From positions 87,524,344 to 87,588,343 of the forward strand of contig NC_061118.1 in NCBI RefSeq assembly GCF_002878395.1: a DNA stretch of 64,000 bases, given 5' to 3'. The number at the start of each line of letters is the position of its first letter. The stretch's first letter is position 1. Positions 50,603-62,800 of the stretch are shown here, piece after piece. The notes under the pieces are model-generated. The model ran no database searches and was not told the DNA's origin. It saw only the letters and a list, made by a program, of their open reading frames with translations. The DNA comes from Capsicum annuum. Its lineage: Eukaryota > Streptophyta > Magnoliopsida > Solanales > Solanaceae. The translations under genes and the position numbers were made by a program.

Positions 50603-50893
50603 ACATTACCTCTGTGTAGTCCCAGATACTTTGATTTATTTGCAAAAGATAATGTAGCGGTCCCCATAGTTAGGACTAAGAGAGGCGAAAAGAGGGACCT
50701 GCAGAATCAAGGTAGGCCATATGAGCAAGCCCTAAAAAGGGTAACCCATAATTCGATAGAGATTGCAGTTCTTGATAGGCAGAGATGTGCTGAGCAAGAT
50801 GCAGGTGCCTCTTCTTATAGTGCACCTCCACCACTATGGCCTCCTCCAGAGGATATTCCCCCATCCAGGGAATATCAGGACACAGGCTCTTAG
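50603..50893 (+). CDS. Proline-rich 3' ORF of the gag-only element (96 codons)
   Basis: An open frame without ATG at its start, reading D-L-F-A-K-D-N-V-A-V-P-I-V-R-T-K-R-G, then R-P-Y-E-Q-A-L-K-R-V, and ending in a Ser/Pro-rich tail (S-A-P-P-P-L-W-P-P-P-E-D-I-P-P). It is the longest undamaged frame in an otherwise stop-filled element. It sits where Athila/Tat elements have a 3' region beyond pol. No enzymatic signature; function unknown. Confidence 0.5.
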   Translation, partial: TLPLCSPRYFDLFAKDNVAVPIVRTKRGEKRDLQNQGRPYEQALKRVTHNSIEIAVLDRQRCAEQDAGASSYSAPPPLWPPPEDIPPSREYQDTGS

Positions 50894-52411
50894 TGCGTCC
50901 TAGGTATGTCCTCATTCTCTTTGTTTTCTATTATTTTTTTGCATTGGGGACAGTGCTCAATTTTTACTCGGGGGTGGGCATACCATGACACTACGAGTTT
51001 TATTGCTGTGCTTCTTTTCCTATCGGTCGCAGTATGGTTGTAGAATTGACATGTCTAATTTAATTTTTATCGTATTGTGTTTTTATTTGTATTGTGATAT
51101 GTTTTATGTAATTAGTTGATTTTTAAGTATTTTGGGCAGTTATCATGTTTTGATTAACTTTAAATACCCCTCTAAAATTTTATGTTTTATAACAATGTGA
51201 GTGTATATATGTGTGAACATTGTGGATCTTGTTATTGCATTAGGATTAGGGACATGATATTCACTTGCTAACAATTACATGAACCGAATAGGTAGTAGCT
51301 TGTAATATTGACTCTGTGCTATGTGTGTGTAAGATACTGCCTAGTTCCCTTTCTGTGTTGAATTTAGAACTTTCCTAATTAGTGTTGCCTAGGTTGAAGA
51401 ATAGTCGGTTAGGAAATAAACGTAGTTCGCTTTTGATTTTAGTCCACTTTTAGTGTAAATGAACTTCCATGTGTGAATTATATCCCTTGATTCCTATTTT
51501 GAACCTAACAAGCCTATTTTTCTTATTTCACTATTACCTTCCCATTTATATTACAATGAACTTGTTTGGGCCTGGTCCTCCTTGGACATTGTGCACCTCA
51601 ACTCAGGTAAAATTCCTAAGATGAAGGTGTCTATTATAGGGGTGCATTGTGTAAAATGGGTATAAAGAACGGTAAAATAAGATAAAAAGTTTGTAGGGTT
51701 GCGTGTGAAAAGTAAAAGAAAGAGAAAAAAGAAAAAAAGAAAAGAAAAATTATGAAAAATAAAAAAATAAAAAAATAAAAGACCACACCCAACCTGAATG
51801 TGCAATAAAGAATAAAAAGGGAAAAATAAGGGTTGAATAAAATAAAATTGGATAGCAAGTGATATCCCAATATTAGTGTAGTTCCAAGGAGGATTAATCA
51901 CTTAATATGTCCATATGTACCATAACAGCCCCCAAGCCTACATTACAAACTAAGAAAAGTCCTACAGTGATCCTAACTTGACTATCTGAATGCTAAGGTA
52001 AAGAAAATAAGGGCAAGCCTATGGTATTTGACATGCATTGACTGAAATTTCTCTTCTGAGTGTGAGTGTCTCTTGACCGTTCCTGCATTCACATGCATTA
52101 TTTCATATGAGTGAGTGGGACATCTTTGTTGTAAGGGTACTTGAGTCATATTTCCAGCTATTTTCCCTTTTCGGGCAGTGTAACTTGTATATAAGTGGTT
52201 GTCTATTGCTAATTAATCCCATTGTGTCTCATTGTTTTTCTTTATATTCATACATGGTTTTGAAAGGTGAGATAGGAGAGGGATGTTGTAATTTGAGTTT
52301 AAAGTGTGACTGACTGCCTTGAATAGCTTAGATTGTCCTAGTTAAGCGTCATTTTTGTTTTTGTTGTATTTTGTTCCCTGAGGACATGCAAACATTCTAA
52401 GTTATCGGCGT
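50894..52411 (+). other. 3' non-coding region of the gag-only element
   Basis: No coding signature. It contains GCATTGGGGACAGTGCTCAATTTTTACTCGGGGGTGGGCA-like purine-rich sequence near 50940-50980, and an A-rich tract at 51710-51780. Just before LTR2 is GACATGCAAACATTCTAAG (52383-52401), which precedes the polypurine tract in related elements; the tract itself is decayed. Confidence 0.55.
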
Positions 52412-53868
52412 TGATGTGCTATAGAAATATAGCACTTTTGATGCTTAGAACGAGGAAAATATGCAAGTTTTTGAGGTTATTTTGTTATATATGATGTATT
52501 TTGGGTATGTTTTGCAGGAAATCATGTTATGGATGCTAAGTTCACAAAAAAGATGAAAAAGGTGTTTTTGGCTTCTCTTTGGAGCAATTATGGATGTTTG
52601 AACACTTTCGTCTTGTTCGTGATCAAATTATGTTTGAGAATTGAACAAAATATTAAAAGATGACCTCTGACACTTACGAAATCAACATATAGACCGCAAG
52701 TAGGACCTATGGACCGCAAGTAGGCAAACCAAGTGCCAGAAGTCAAAAATCTTGAGTGCTAACTTACAGGATTCCTTGTATTTGGTACCTGCGCCCTAAA
52801 CCTTCTCTTACCTTGCTCACCGCAGGTACTACCTGCGCCCAAGGTTAGAGCGCAAGTAGAGACCACAAGTGGCCACCAACCCTATTTTCTTCTATTTCGT
52901 CCGGGCTTTGGTTTTAGGGTTTCCTCATTTACTATAAATACCCTTTATGTGTTTTTAGTAGGATTTACACACTTTTGATACTCACAAACATATTTTGATT
53001 CCAAGATTTGATTTTGATCTTGGGATTCTCTTATATTTATTTCAGTTGATTAATTCAATTACGGTTGTGTGTGTTTACACTTCTTATCATTGTGATTTCA
53101 TCTATGCTTTCAGCTATTAGTGTTTTTGATTTCTTTACGAACATGAGTATCTAAAAAACCATATCTAGGGTTATGGAAACCTTGGTGGATTGACGAAGTA
53201 GGGGAAGTGCGATTGTTGAATTGAACTGATACCCATGGCATTCATTGCATTGTCTTTACTATAATAGATTTCTTAGTGATGGCCAACGTTAAGATACTGC
53301 CTAGATTATTGTTACTTACTCCAAAAGAGAAGTAGTGACTAGGAAAGGATAATAACAATAGTAATTCGGAGTTTAGCTATCAATCCACACTTCTTGATAC
53401 TATCTATGTAAGATAGATTTCATCTAACAACTAGAGACTCAAAAGGTAATAGTTAATTAGGATCAAGATTATGTATAGTAATGCTACATCCTGAGACTTA
53501 AAAGGTAAAGGGTGAAATCTGTCTACTCATCCAAAAGACTATAGATGGTACATAACTTATCGGTTTGAACTGTAAGGCACCGAGTTGGTTCAACAAAGCA
53601 CAATAAGCCTACGGAGGTGAGAATACATGGGGAACAAAATCCTAACGTTCACTAATACTGATTACAATTGAAGGTTACATTTTCTCCTTGTTCGATATTG
53701 CCATTCAAATCCTCCAATTTAGTTTTCAAGTTTTTGCTCGTTGATTACAACATCTGAAATCCATGAGTTGATGTATTCCCTTGGGATTTGGCCCCAACCT
53801 TTGTTGGGTTACTATATTTGATAGCAACCATATAATCTTCTGAGAGGAATGTAACTTGGACATTGTTA
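52412..53868 (+). repeat. 3' LTR of the gag-only element (1457 bp)
   Basis: Starts TGATGTGCTATAGAAATATAGCAC and ends TTGGACATTGTTA, directly followed by the duplication GGGAA. A TATAAATACC box is at 52934-52943. It is co-linear with LTR1 except for two segments missing there. Confidence 0.87.
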
Positions 53869-54671
53869 GGGAACACAATTTCCAAAACCATATATCAAGG
53901 AAAAATTATTAAATTGGGTATAACCATGACCCCCTAGTTTATTTACCATTTTCATGCACCATAATAAGTGTATAAATCATCAATGTAAAGCATAATAGTT
54001 CAATAGTAATCATGTGAAAATAATCAAACAATTTATATCCAAAACCCTCAACCCATAGTTCAAAACCCAACATCAAAACCATGAATAATTACGCCAATTT
54101 TTATGCCATTAATAAAATACAAGTATAGGAAAATAGGTAAATGCCTTAGATACACGAAAGTTGGAAAGTAATTTGGAGCTTGAAACCCGAAAGATGAATG
54201 TACGATTAAATCCTTAGTCTCTCTTAGGGGGTTTTGAGTTTGAGAGTGGAATTATGGATTTTTAATCTCTTAAAATGGGAAGGAATATGCTATATATGCT
54301 TACGGGTTGTACATAGGTGAAAAGACCCCAATACCCCTCATCCCAAGTAAATAAAACAAAAACTGCACAAATTTTACATAGAAGCATGGCACAGACCTTA
54401 TCGAGGAGGCTAGCCTCCATGCCACGGTGCTAAATACAGAGATTATCCCCTATGTCACACTGTCTATGGTGGAGTGTAACCTCCAAAACAAAGTGATATG
54501 ACAGAGTCTCACTAGCTCCGTGGTCCCAAACCACCTCGAATCTTGTTCAAAAATTCCAAAACTCTCTCGGGACACCCCATTCACATGCCTAAACATAATT
54601 TAAGTTAAAAATTGACATTTCGAATACGGGAGGGCCAAAAATAAAATGCTCAAAATTTGGAGGGTGTTAGA
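53869..54671 (-). mobile_element. Minus-strand chromovirus LTR, 5' part
   Basis: Minus-strand reading starts near 54671 with CTAACACCCTCCAAATTTTGAGC (decayed TGTAACACCC..) and passes ACTCTCAAACTCAAAACCCC and an AT-rich leader. It is interrupted at the GGGAA duplication and continues at 45128 and downward. The two parts together (about 1.6 kb) match the length of this LTR up to its (AT)n tract. Confidence 0.7.
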
Positions 54672-55518
54672 TTACAACATTAGATTGAGTTCTAGGATGC
54701 ACTTTAGATCTTGGAATTCTTGTTATTGAATTTTACGGTTTCATATTAATTTGAGATTCTGGTTTTTATTCTTAATTCATCGTGAGATTATTCATATGCT
54801 TTCAATTATAAGTACTATGGGTGTTATCCCAATCATGATCAACTAAAACCCATAACTAGCGTTGTGGGAACCCTGATGGAATAATAAAGTAGAGAAAGTG
54901 CAAAGTCTTTCTTTATTGTTGTTCTTGCATGTATTATGATTTCTTTTTATTGATTGCTTTTTTTGAAACTAAAGGCACTGCAAACCTACTTTTATTCAAT
55001 AGTAACTCGAGAGAGAGGTTTCAATTAGGAATAGACGATCACAATAGTAATTTAAAGCTACCAACCTTCATCTAATTAACTTAAGCTTGAGAAATAGTTA
55101 ATCTGGGATCCAGGACAAGGTTTCATAATGCGACACTCTGAGATCGATAAGATATATGTGAGATTCACCAAAAGGTGTCGAGAGATGGTTAGTTATACAT
55201 AATTTGTTAGATTCAGCATGAAAGACACCAAGATAGTTTGATGATCACAATAAGTATGTGGAGTTGGGAAGTCAGGGGGAACACAATCCTAGTGATCATC
55301 TCATAGTGATTTTAACCTCAAGTGTTCAAGCATTGGTACAACTAGTAATGTTATTAAAAAATCCCTTCATTTGCTTTCTGCACTTTTTGACTACATCAAA
55401 AATTTCTTGATAGAGATTCGTCCTATTCCTTATGGGGTCGGCCCCAACCTTTATTGTGTTCTATATTTGATCAGCGATTGGATTATACATTTTAGAAGGT
55501 GTAATTTAGGCGACATCA
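54672..55518 (+). mobile_element. 3' part of an Athila/Tat-like LTR (second gag element)
   Basis: Homologous to LTR2 from about 52960 to its end: TTTAGATCTTGGAATTCTTG, the CAACTAAAACCCATAACTAGCGTTGTGG block, TCCCTTGGGATTTGGCCCCAACC-like sequence, and the ending TTAGGCGACATCA at 55518. The 5' part of the LTR is missing. Confidence 0.72.
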
Positions 55519-55523
55519 AATTT

Positions 55524-55542
55524 TGGTGATGTTTTTAGGTTA
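55524..55542 (+). other. tRNA-Asp primer-binding site of the second gag element (decayed)
   Basis: TGGTGATGTTTTTAGGTTA, five bases after the LTR end, aligns with TGGCGCCGTTGCCGGGGA; TGG and GTT are kept and most other differences are transitions. Confidence 0.55.
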
Positions 55543-55606
55543 TATGGTTACAAATTTATTGTGGAAGGTGTTGAGGCTATTGGTTTTTCTTTTCTATTGT
55601 TCTTAG

Positions 55607-55626
55607 GATATATGCTAGTGTATGCC
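55607..55626 (+). repeat. Palindrome overlapping the gag start, copy 2
   Basis: ATATATGCTAGTGTATGCCC keeps the CTAG core and the right arm TGTATGCC of the perfect palindrome at 63740-63759. It starts 83 nt after the first base of the primer site. The gag ATG is at 55622-55624 within it. Confidence 0.65.
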
Positions 55627-57260
55627 CAACACTAGTTGTCAAGGCAAACCCCTGATTCCTTTTGATCATGAGCGTGAATGAACCTTGCCACAGAACTTAT
55701 AAGTTGGAAGAGTATGAGAACATAGCTCGGCAAGATTGGGTTCAAGATTATCCAAATCTCTTAAATCTTCCATCTTTGCATGGTGTTCAAGATACAACCA
55801 TGCAAAACACTGAGCAGTTATTGGCTGAAATAAATATGAGGTTTGTAGATTCCCATCTCATAGCTCAATAGGAAAGAGCAATACAGGAAGAAGAGCATCG
55901 AGAAGCACTTGAAAAAGAAAGATCTAGAGGGGATAGAGCTAAACCATCCTAGCTTATCAATAGTTACTAATTTTTGATGATCCAAAAGAATATTTGGGAT
56001 ATGTTGAGCCTATTAAGATAAGATCTATTAGTCCTTCTGAGTTTCCCCAAGGGGTGAAATTATACATTATGAGTGCAATGATTCAGTTGCTTAATTTAAA
56101 GGGTGTGTTTGCTGATTTACCGATGGATGGCGCAAATGTGCACATCACAAATTTCATTGGGATTTGTACATTATATAATTTACTTGGGGAGAGCTAGGAA
56201 GTTTTGAGACTCAGGTTGCTTCTATTCTCTTACAGGCAAAACAACTTTATGATTAGGGGAACTACCTCGTGGGCCCATTACATCTTAGAATGAGTTGTGG
56301 TGAGTTGTGAACATAATTCTTCAATGGAATTTTCATGCCTTTTATAATGCTATAGTTTAAGGGTGAGATTTAGAATTTTAGGCAATTGCACTCAGAGGCA
56401 TTGTATGAGACTTGGTTAAGATTTAAGTAAAGATGAATGTTCCCAATCACCAAATTTTAGGGACAAATTTGCTTGAGATATTCTATAGAGACCTGAATAC
56501 AAACACCAAATCTGTTGCTCATATTATTACTAATGTGGCTTTTATGAGCCTTCATTGGGAGCTAGCTGCAGAAATCTTAGACCGGGTCTCTAAAATCAAC
56601 CGAGAGTGTCATACTCAAGATATAGATAGAGGAGATGGTACTTATGCTATTAGTGCTTCTTGTGAGAAAAGAGTCCCAAATGATACAATGGCTCAAGAGA
56701 TAGTATATATGAGGATGAATATTGGGCTAATTACTAAGTAATATGCATCCATGAATCCAAAAAAGATGAATGTAGTGGACGCGTGAGGTAAATATGTTAG
56801 ACATGATGAGTCTGACTCAGTGGAGGAATTTAGGTACTTAGACAAAGAGATGGATGGGTTTCAATCAAAGGTCCAAGGTTATAATTAGGACTCTTAGAAC
56901 TAGAGGCAAGGAATCAAGGTTGGAACTAATATAGAAACAGGTATAAGGATAATAGAAGAGAGAGAGATGGTGATAGAAGGGGAAAAGATGATTATAGTAA
57001 AAAGAGTGGTGTGTATATTAGACTTAGGAATCACGGTGCTGACTCCAAGATTGAAGCATTACTTGTAATGCTGGTTAAGTGTTCAAAGATCCAAGAGAGT
57101 TATCGTAAAGAGATGAAGGTAGATATTTTGGGATCAAGTCAAAAGGTAGAATCTCATTCTACTATGATTAAGTATCTTGAACAATAGTTTAGTCACATAT
57201 TGGATAATTTGAATCAACATCAATTAGGCACTCTTACAAGCAACACCATTTAAAATCAAA
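55622..57260 (+). pseudogene. gag of the second Athila/Tat-like element (broken)
   Basis: Open segments at 55662-55871, 55994-56197 and 56433-56741 belong to one gag: V-K-L-Y-I-M-S-A-M-I-Q-L-L then N-F-I-G-I-C (capsid start), L-R-L-R-L-L-L-F-S-Y-R (56205-56240), N-H-Q-I-L-G-T-N-L-L-E-I-F-Y-R and A-A-E-I-L-D-R-V-S-K. The C-terminal S-Q-K-V-E-S-H-S-T-M-I-K-Y-L-E-Q is at about 57130-57190. Several stops and frameshifts separate them. It is collinear with the gag at 46519-49740. Confidence 0.8.
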
Positions 57261-57689
57261 GAATGATAGTCACTTCCTAGCCATCGCCACTCAGGGTGGT
57301 AAAGCTACTATTGATCCTCCTGTGTCGGTAGTTTATAAGGTAAGGGATGATACTATTTATCTTGATGATGCACATGAATTTGAAATTAAGAAGTTAGTGA
57401 CTAATGGTGAGACGTCACAGAAATCTATGTATGTAGAAAAATAAGTTAATGGTGATAAAGGAAAGGGTAAGGAGGTCAAACCAATTTTTAAGCCTATTCC
57501 ATGACCCCCACCTTTTCTTCAAAGGTTGAAAAAGAAGAGGTAATAAGGGAAATATCAAAAATTCATGTTGATGTTAAATAAATTATTTGTGAATATTTCT
57601 CTTATAGAAGCATTGGAGCAGATGCCTAGCTATGCAAATTTCATGAAGGATTTAGTGATGAAGTGAATTGTGAGTTTTGAGCTCATTGA

Positions 57690-58260
57690 CTATATATCCC
57701 ATTACAGTGCTATTGCTTCCCAGTATTTGGTTTAGAAGAATGAGTATTCTAGAGATTTTACTATTCCTTTCACTATTGGGTCCTTGAATTTCACATGCGC
57801 ATTATGTGACTTGGGAGCTACTATGAATTTGATATTGCTAGTTGTGTACAAAAATTTGGGGTTAGGGTCACCTAAGACAACGTCTATGAGAATATTAATT
57901 AATGATCGGACTATGAAAAAACCGATTGGTATTTTATGTGGTGTTTTAGTAAAGGTATATTCCTTTATATTCCCAGCCGATTTTGTGATTCTCAACTATG
58001 AGGTGGATTTTGATATCCCTTTTATTATGGGAAGGCCTTTCCTAGACACAGGTATGACATTGGTTGCATGGAGATAGGACATATGGAATTTAGTCTTAAT
58101 AATGAACATGTTATGCGTGTAGTGTCTATGATAGACACTATAGAGGATGATGCAGTGATTGTATCCATTGAGGAAAGGCGTGGTGTAGAGGCATTAGAAT
58201 TAATGATTGTTGCACACATGTGCACATGCAAGTGTACGTGGTCTCCAAAAGTAATATAAT
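57690..58260 (+). pseudogene. Athila/Tat-type aspartic protease of the second element
   Basis: The frame at 57730-58077 reads F-T-I-P-F-T-I-G-S-L-N-F-T-C-A-L-C-D-L-G-A (catalytic Asp codon 57808-57810, motif intact), then N-L-I-L-L-V-V-Y-K and F-V-I-L-N-Y-E-V-D and the end motif F-I-M-G-R-P-F-L-D-T-G-M (58023-58058). A frameshift at about 58060 leads to M-E-I-G-H-M-E-F-S-L-N (58068 on). Like the other element it is not followed by RT; the element is cut at about 58400 by a chromovirus LTR. Confidence 0.85.
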
Positions 58261-58407
58261 GGCTTTTTACTAGCCAAGTATCAATCTCTCAGAGTCTTGT
58301 ATTGACAACTATCTAATTCTAGTTCACTATTATGATCAATTTAGTACAAACATAGCCACAAGAGTTAGAAAGTTATAAGTAACTCTAAACTAAACGATGC
58401 AGTAAAT

Positions 58408-59370
58408 TGAAACACCTTGGCTTTGAAAACTTAGAGAATTTCCAAGTTTGAGACTCTTGGTAGGGTACATTTTGAGCATACATCTCATACGCCAGGGTAT
58501 GGTCTAGTACCCACCATCTTATATAATAATCAGTTTAGATTGATAACATTCTATCTAAGGTATGATTTGGCCTCGCCTTAGTCGTATGTAGGGTACTAGT
58601 CGTAAGTTGATAAGTCGTATGATGTCTTGAGCTTGACCTAGTGTATTTTTCTCGGAGTACGAGTTGTAGGGTATTTTTCATAACTTAGGGTATGAGTTAG
58701 CCTAGCATGGTCATATGCTGGACAATTTGGAGGTCCATGGTGAGGAGTAGGGTATAAAATAGGGTACGACTCATACCTTAGGGTATGGTTTAAGTGTGAA
58801 AGTCATACCCATCTGTGATTAAGTTTCCAGCATTTACGCTAAGGGCATTCCAGACATTTCCCACCCTAAAAACCTTGAGACCCATGACGTATAACATTAT
58901 TTTGCCTTTCATTCTTCACTTGAAAAGATAAAAAACACTCAAAAATCCTCTCTAAACCTCTTCAATAAGATTGGAGGCTAGGGTTTCAAGAGGTGTTCAT
59001 CTAGAGGTTAAAAGGGTCAAGTTCTTTATGTGAATCACCTTGAATAAGGCATGTGACTCTCCCGTCATTGTTATTTCTCAAATATAATGTGTTTTATAAT
59101 GTGATTATGATTCTTAAATGGAGGTTTAAAAACCAAAAATTGAGGTTTTTATTGCATATGGTTGAATAATGTTTACTTTTGGTTTAACATGTGTTTATAC
59201 ATATTTTTGGTGATGGTTTGCATATGTGGGTGCTTTTTGATTGTGGTCTAACAAATGGGACATGAGTAACCCTAATATTGATGCTCTTCACTTTTGTTTT
59301 GGTCATGGTAATGGTATGCCCTCCAAATATTTGTGAAAATATCTAAGAGAAATAACTAGTCACATGTTAA
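58408..59370 (+). mobile_element. Chromovirus LTR fragment (5' part, plus strand)
   Basis: Starts TGAAACACCTTGGCTTTGAAA, homologous to the LTR start at 2886. It shares the AGTCGTATG-type motifs, the CTCTCTAAACCTCTTCAATAAGATTGG..GCTAGGGTTTC block (58948-58990) and the AAGGCATGTGACTCTCCCGTCATTG leader block. It fades near 59370. Confidence 0.68.
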
Positions 59371-59825
59371 TAGTGTGTTGAAAACTAGCATAATAGTAAT
59401 ACCATAATTAGAGAAACTATGACCCAATTAACTAAGTCGAATAGTAAAGGGTTCTTAGACTCAACTATGATCGTACTCTAATAATCTAGGGTGATAAGGT
59501 TCTATGGCCATAACAAGAATTTTATATAGGGGAACAAGTCATATTTCTACCCCAAATTCACTAAATAGGCTAAGTCAAAATGCACTAGTCCTAACCATGT
59601 CCTATCATACTTACCTAGCATGCAATATATATTTTACCCTATCTTATGAAGAAAAGTAGATCGAAGCCTAAATCAAATTGCAAGTCTTGATTCATCCACA
59701 AATTGCTCATCTTTGCTCCATGATCTTGAAACACCACCACTCTATAAAAATAATAATATACACATCAATAGGAGTAGAATGAGACCCATATTGCTGTGTA
59801 AAATAGGTTGGATTGGGTCTAAAAA
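59371..59825. other. Unassigned sequence between two LTRs
   Basis: No gene seen. If the large minus-strand LTR at 59826-63488 is real, this would be the start of that element's internal region; no clear primer-binding site was recognised. Confidence 0.35.
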
Positions 59826-62800
59826 TGTCATGATCTGATTTATGATTCATGATGACACCTACTAAAAGATGCCAGTAGGTAAGACAAACCATAAGCCAAA
59901 GCTAACACAATGGGTTAATTTAGTAGGAAATGCCGAACATAGGCCAAATTCAAGAAACGCAAGCTATAAATAAACCAAGGATTCTAGATAAAATAAATAG
60001 TCAATACAAGATACCAATCCCATGACTTGGTAGAGATAGTACAAGAGCACCTAATAATATCAATACAACTTAGAAGTCTAGAATAGCCAACCACATTAGT
60101 TTAGACACAAAAGACTGAATATAAGTATAGAAGGAAATGGGTGACTCGGACTCCAAGAACTCACCTTATTTCAGCATATTAACACTATATGAGCACGTAT
60201 AAACAATATCAATTAGTACTCAGATCTACAGAAAAAATGTGCAGAAGTATAGCATAAGTACCAAAAAAATAAGTACTCAGTTGGCACTTTCGGCCGACTA
60301 AGCTAAATCATAATATAAGTATGATAAAATGCAAGAGTCATAAACTAAGTCAAGGAATAAAAATGAACCTAAATTATCTCTAACATCACTCTACATAATA
60401 AGTAATTAAATTGAAATAACAATATAAATAAGGCATCCACACATACCAATATCACCGTGCAAACATAAATAAGTAATTCAGAATAATAACGCATCATCAC
60501 AAGAAAACATAACTATAAAATTGGCTCCCATACACCCATTGGTGCAGAGAAATAAAGAACTCATCATAGCCTCCCATATGACTAGAGATTACACCCAAGA
60601 GAAGAATAAAGAAGTAAACCAACTCGATAGCTAAATTTCATCATTATATAACCATCATTCCCAAACTATCATCAATCGGTCATGTACCAATATTTCACAA
60701 TTCCCCAATATTAGACAATGTACTCACATTTCATAATATCATTATCATTTAACAAACTTAGCATCAATATTCACTAGTCACCATTTACTAGTTAACCCTT
60801 TTTTATTAAGTAATCCATTTGACTACTAATCATCATAACAACTATTCATCATTTAACCACTAATTTCAACATAGTCACTAAAAATTATTTACTAGGAAAT
60901 TATCATTACCAAGATAACATCGTTTATTAGCTAAACATCATTATACAACTAATTCTTGATTGTCAACTATTCATGTTTAGCCATCTAAACAACATCCAAT
61001 TCTAGTCATCAATTTTCACAAATCCTCCATTCTTACTACCCATCAATTATCACTTATCATAATTATAAATAATCACAATTATACCTCCTTATAAATATGG
61101 AACACTTGCAGGCTATAACCATCACAACTAGTATAACAACATACCTAAATTTCATATAAGTGTATACAAGCATATAATTGTCATAAATAGGGCTAGCCGA
61201 TCAATCTGGTAGATGTATACATAGGCACATCAATATAATCATCTTTGGCCTTGTCGGGTGTATATGATTATCATAAACATCCTCTGGCCTTTGCTGGTAT
61301 CAATATATCATCACAATGTCCCCTGGCCTTGCCATGCATTATCATATCATCATAATATCTTTTGTCCTTATTGGGTATCAACATATTATCATAATATCCT
61401 CTGGCCTTTTAAGGTATTATCATATCATTATAATATCCTCCGTCCTTGTCAGATATCATCATAACATCCTTCGGCCTTGCCAGGCATCATCTTATCGTCA
61501 TGTCATCCTACGGCCTTGTCGAATATCAATATAAATATATAATCATAATCGATGACACAATAATTAGCATAAGTAATCATATAAGGAAGTATCATGATTT
61601 CAAACATAATTAAGGGTATAATTTCCTAATAAAATCACTAAGCATGCCTTCTAGAATCATTAACATTATATTTCCTAATATCATCAATTTGAAGGATTTC
61701 TTACATGATTATTAGCATAATTGCTTACCATGATCATAATCATCAACGATATCATGAGAAATGACTTATTAATACCATATTCACTTGCTTATAAAAAGCA
61801 TAAAAGAAAGATTATGATAAGCACGAGCAATAGTTAATCCATAATATAGTTTGTAACTTATTCATAGTATAATCCATAATATGGCTTATGGCTTTGACAA
61901 TATCATAGTTAAGGACTCATTGGATAGTATATTAGGCAGCCCAATCAATATCCACAACAATAACATAACCAATAGCCCATCACAATGTTAGCCAATAAAT
62001 CATACATATGATAGAATTGTAAGGCATTACTTCTAGTGTCATTCATCATAACAAATAGTACCAAGGTTCCTTAATATAGCCCAAATGGTCATTTTCTAGG
62101 TATTAATAATCGTATAGAGGGTTTCAAGAGAACTACCTTAATCTTGGCTTATGGTGTCTAAAAAGCCCACTAGTAAATAAATAAAATACATTCTAAGTCA
62201 AATTCTACTCTGTACTAAGCTAAGGTATCTAAATCCACTATTAGATGTATAGCTAGCCACAAATAGTCCTAAGGTAAATGTACTTCCCTAGCACTACGCT
62301 AAATCAAAATAGCAACTAAGGCAACTTCCATTAGTCTGAGCAACTAAGGCCAACTTACCCTAAGCATGATTAAGTAGGGAATTTTACCTAATCTTGAGAA
62401 AGCTAGGACATTTTCATAATAAATATGAGTAATGAAGTCTAATGCACTACGATTCAGGGCAACATGCTAAGTATTCAAACTCTATGATCTCAATTTAGCC
62501 TAAATGATCCAAGTAAATCAAAGTCTTGCATTGCATCAAACCAAAACCTAGAACCCATATTAAATCCAACACAATATCACAAGAATACTATTACATATCT
62601 CAATCGAAAAAAGGATAAACCTGGCTTACCTCAATGCCGAAGAAAGCTCAACAAACCGCTAAACCTTTTTCTTTTCCTTTTTAAAAAACCTCCTCAAGAT
62701 GCTAAGCTATCAAAAATACATTCTACTCATCAATACGAGAATATAAATACACATATTGCAACATTGTGCTTCGGGTCCAAAATTCACACCAAAACCCCTA

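Larger units (their letters stand above)
45129..53868 (+). mobile_element. LTR retrotransposon with gag and protease only (Athila/Tat-like, TR-GAG-type)
   Basis: The ends are TGAT..TCA and TGAT..TTA, with LTR1 at 45129-46413 and LTR2 at 52412-53868. The 5-bp duplication GGGAA is perfect (45124-45128 and 53869-53873). A decayed tRNA-Asp primer site follows LTR1. The internal region codes for gag and an aspartic protease and then goes straight to a proline-rich 3' frame, with no RT, RNase H or integrase motifs recognised. Such elements must use enzymes of related autonomous elements. The gag is interrupted by a further insertion at about 47835-49310. It lies inside a minus-strand chromovirus LTR. 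Confidence 0.85.

Noticed and set aside
51551..51901. Phe-rich minus-strand frame
   Set aside because: Translation of the A-rich tract in the 3' non-coding part of the gag-only element.
61258..61534. Two overlapping frames with repeated I-I-I-S and N-I-L-W-P blocks
   Set aside because: Products of the minisatellite; no start context or homologue.
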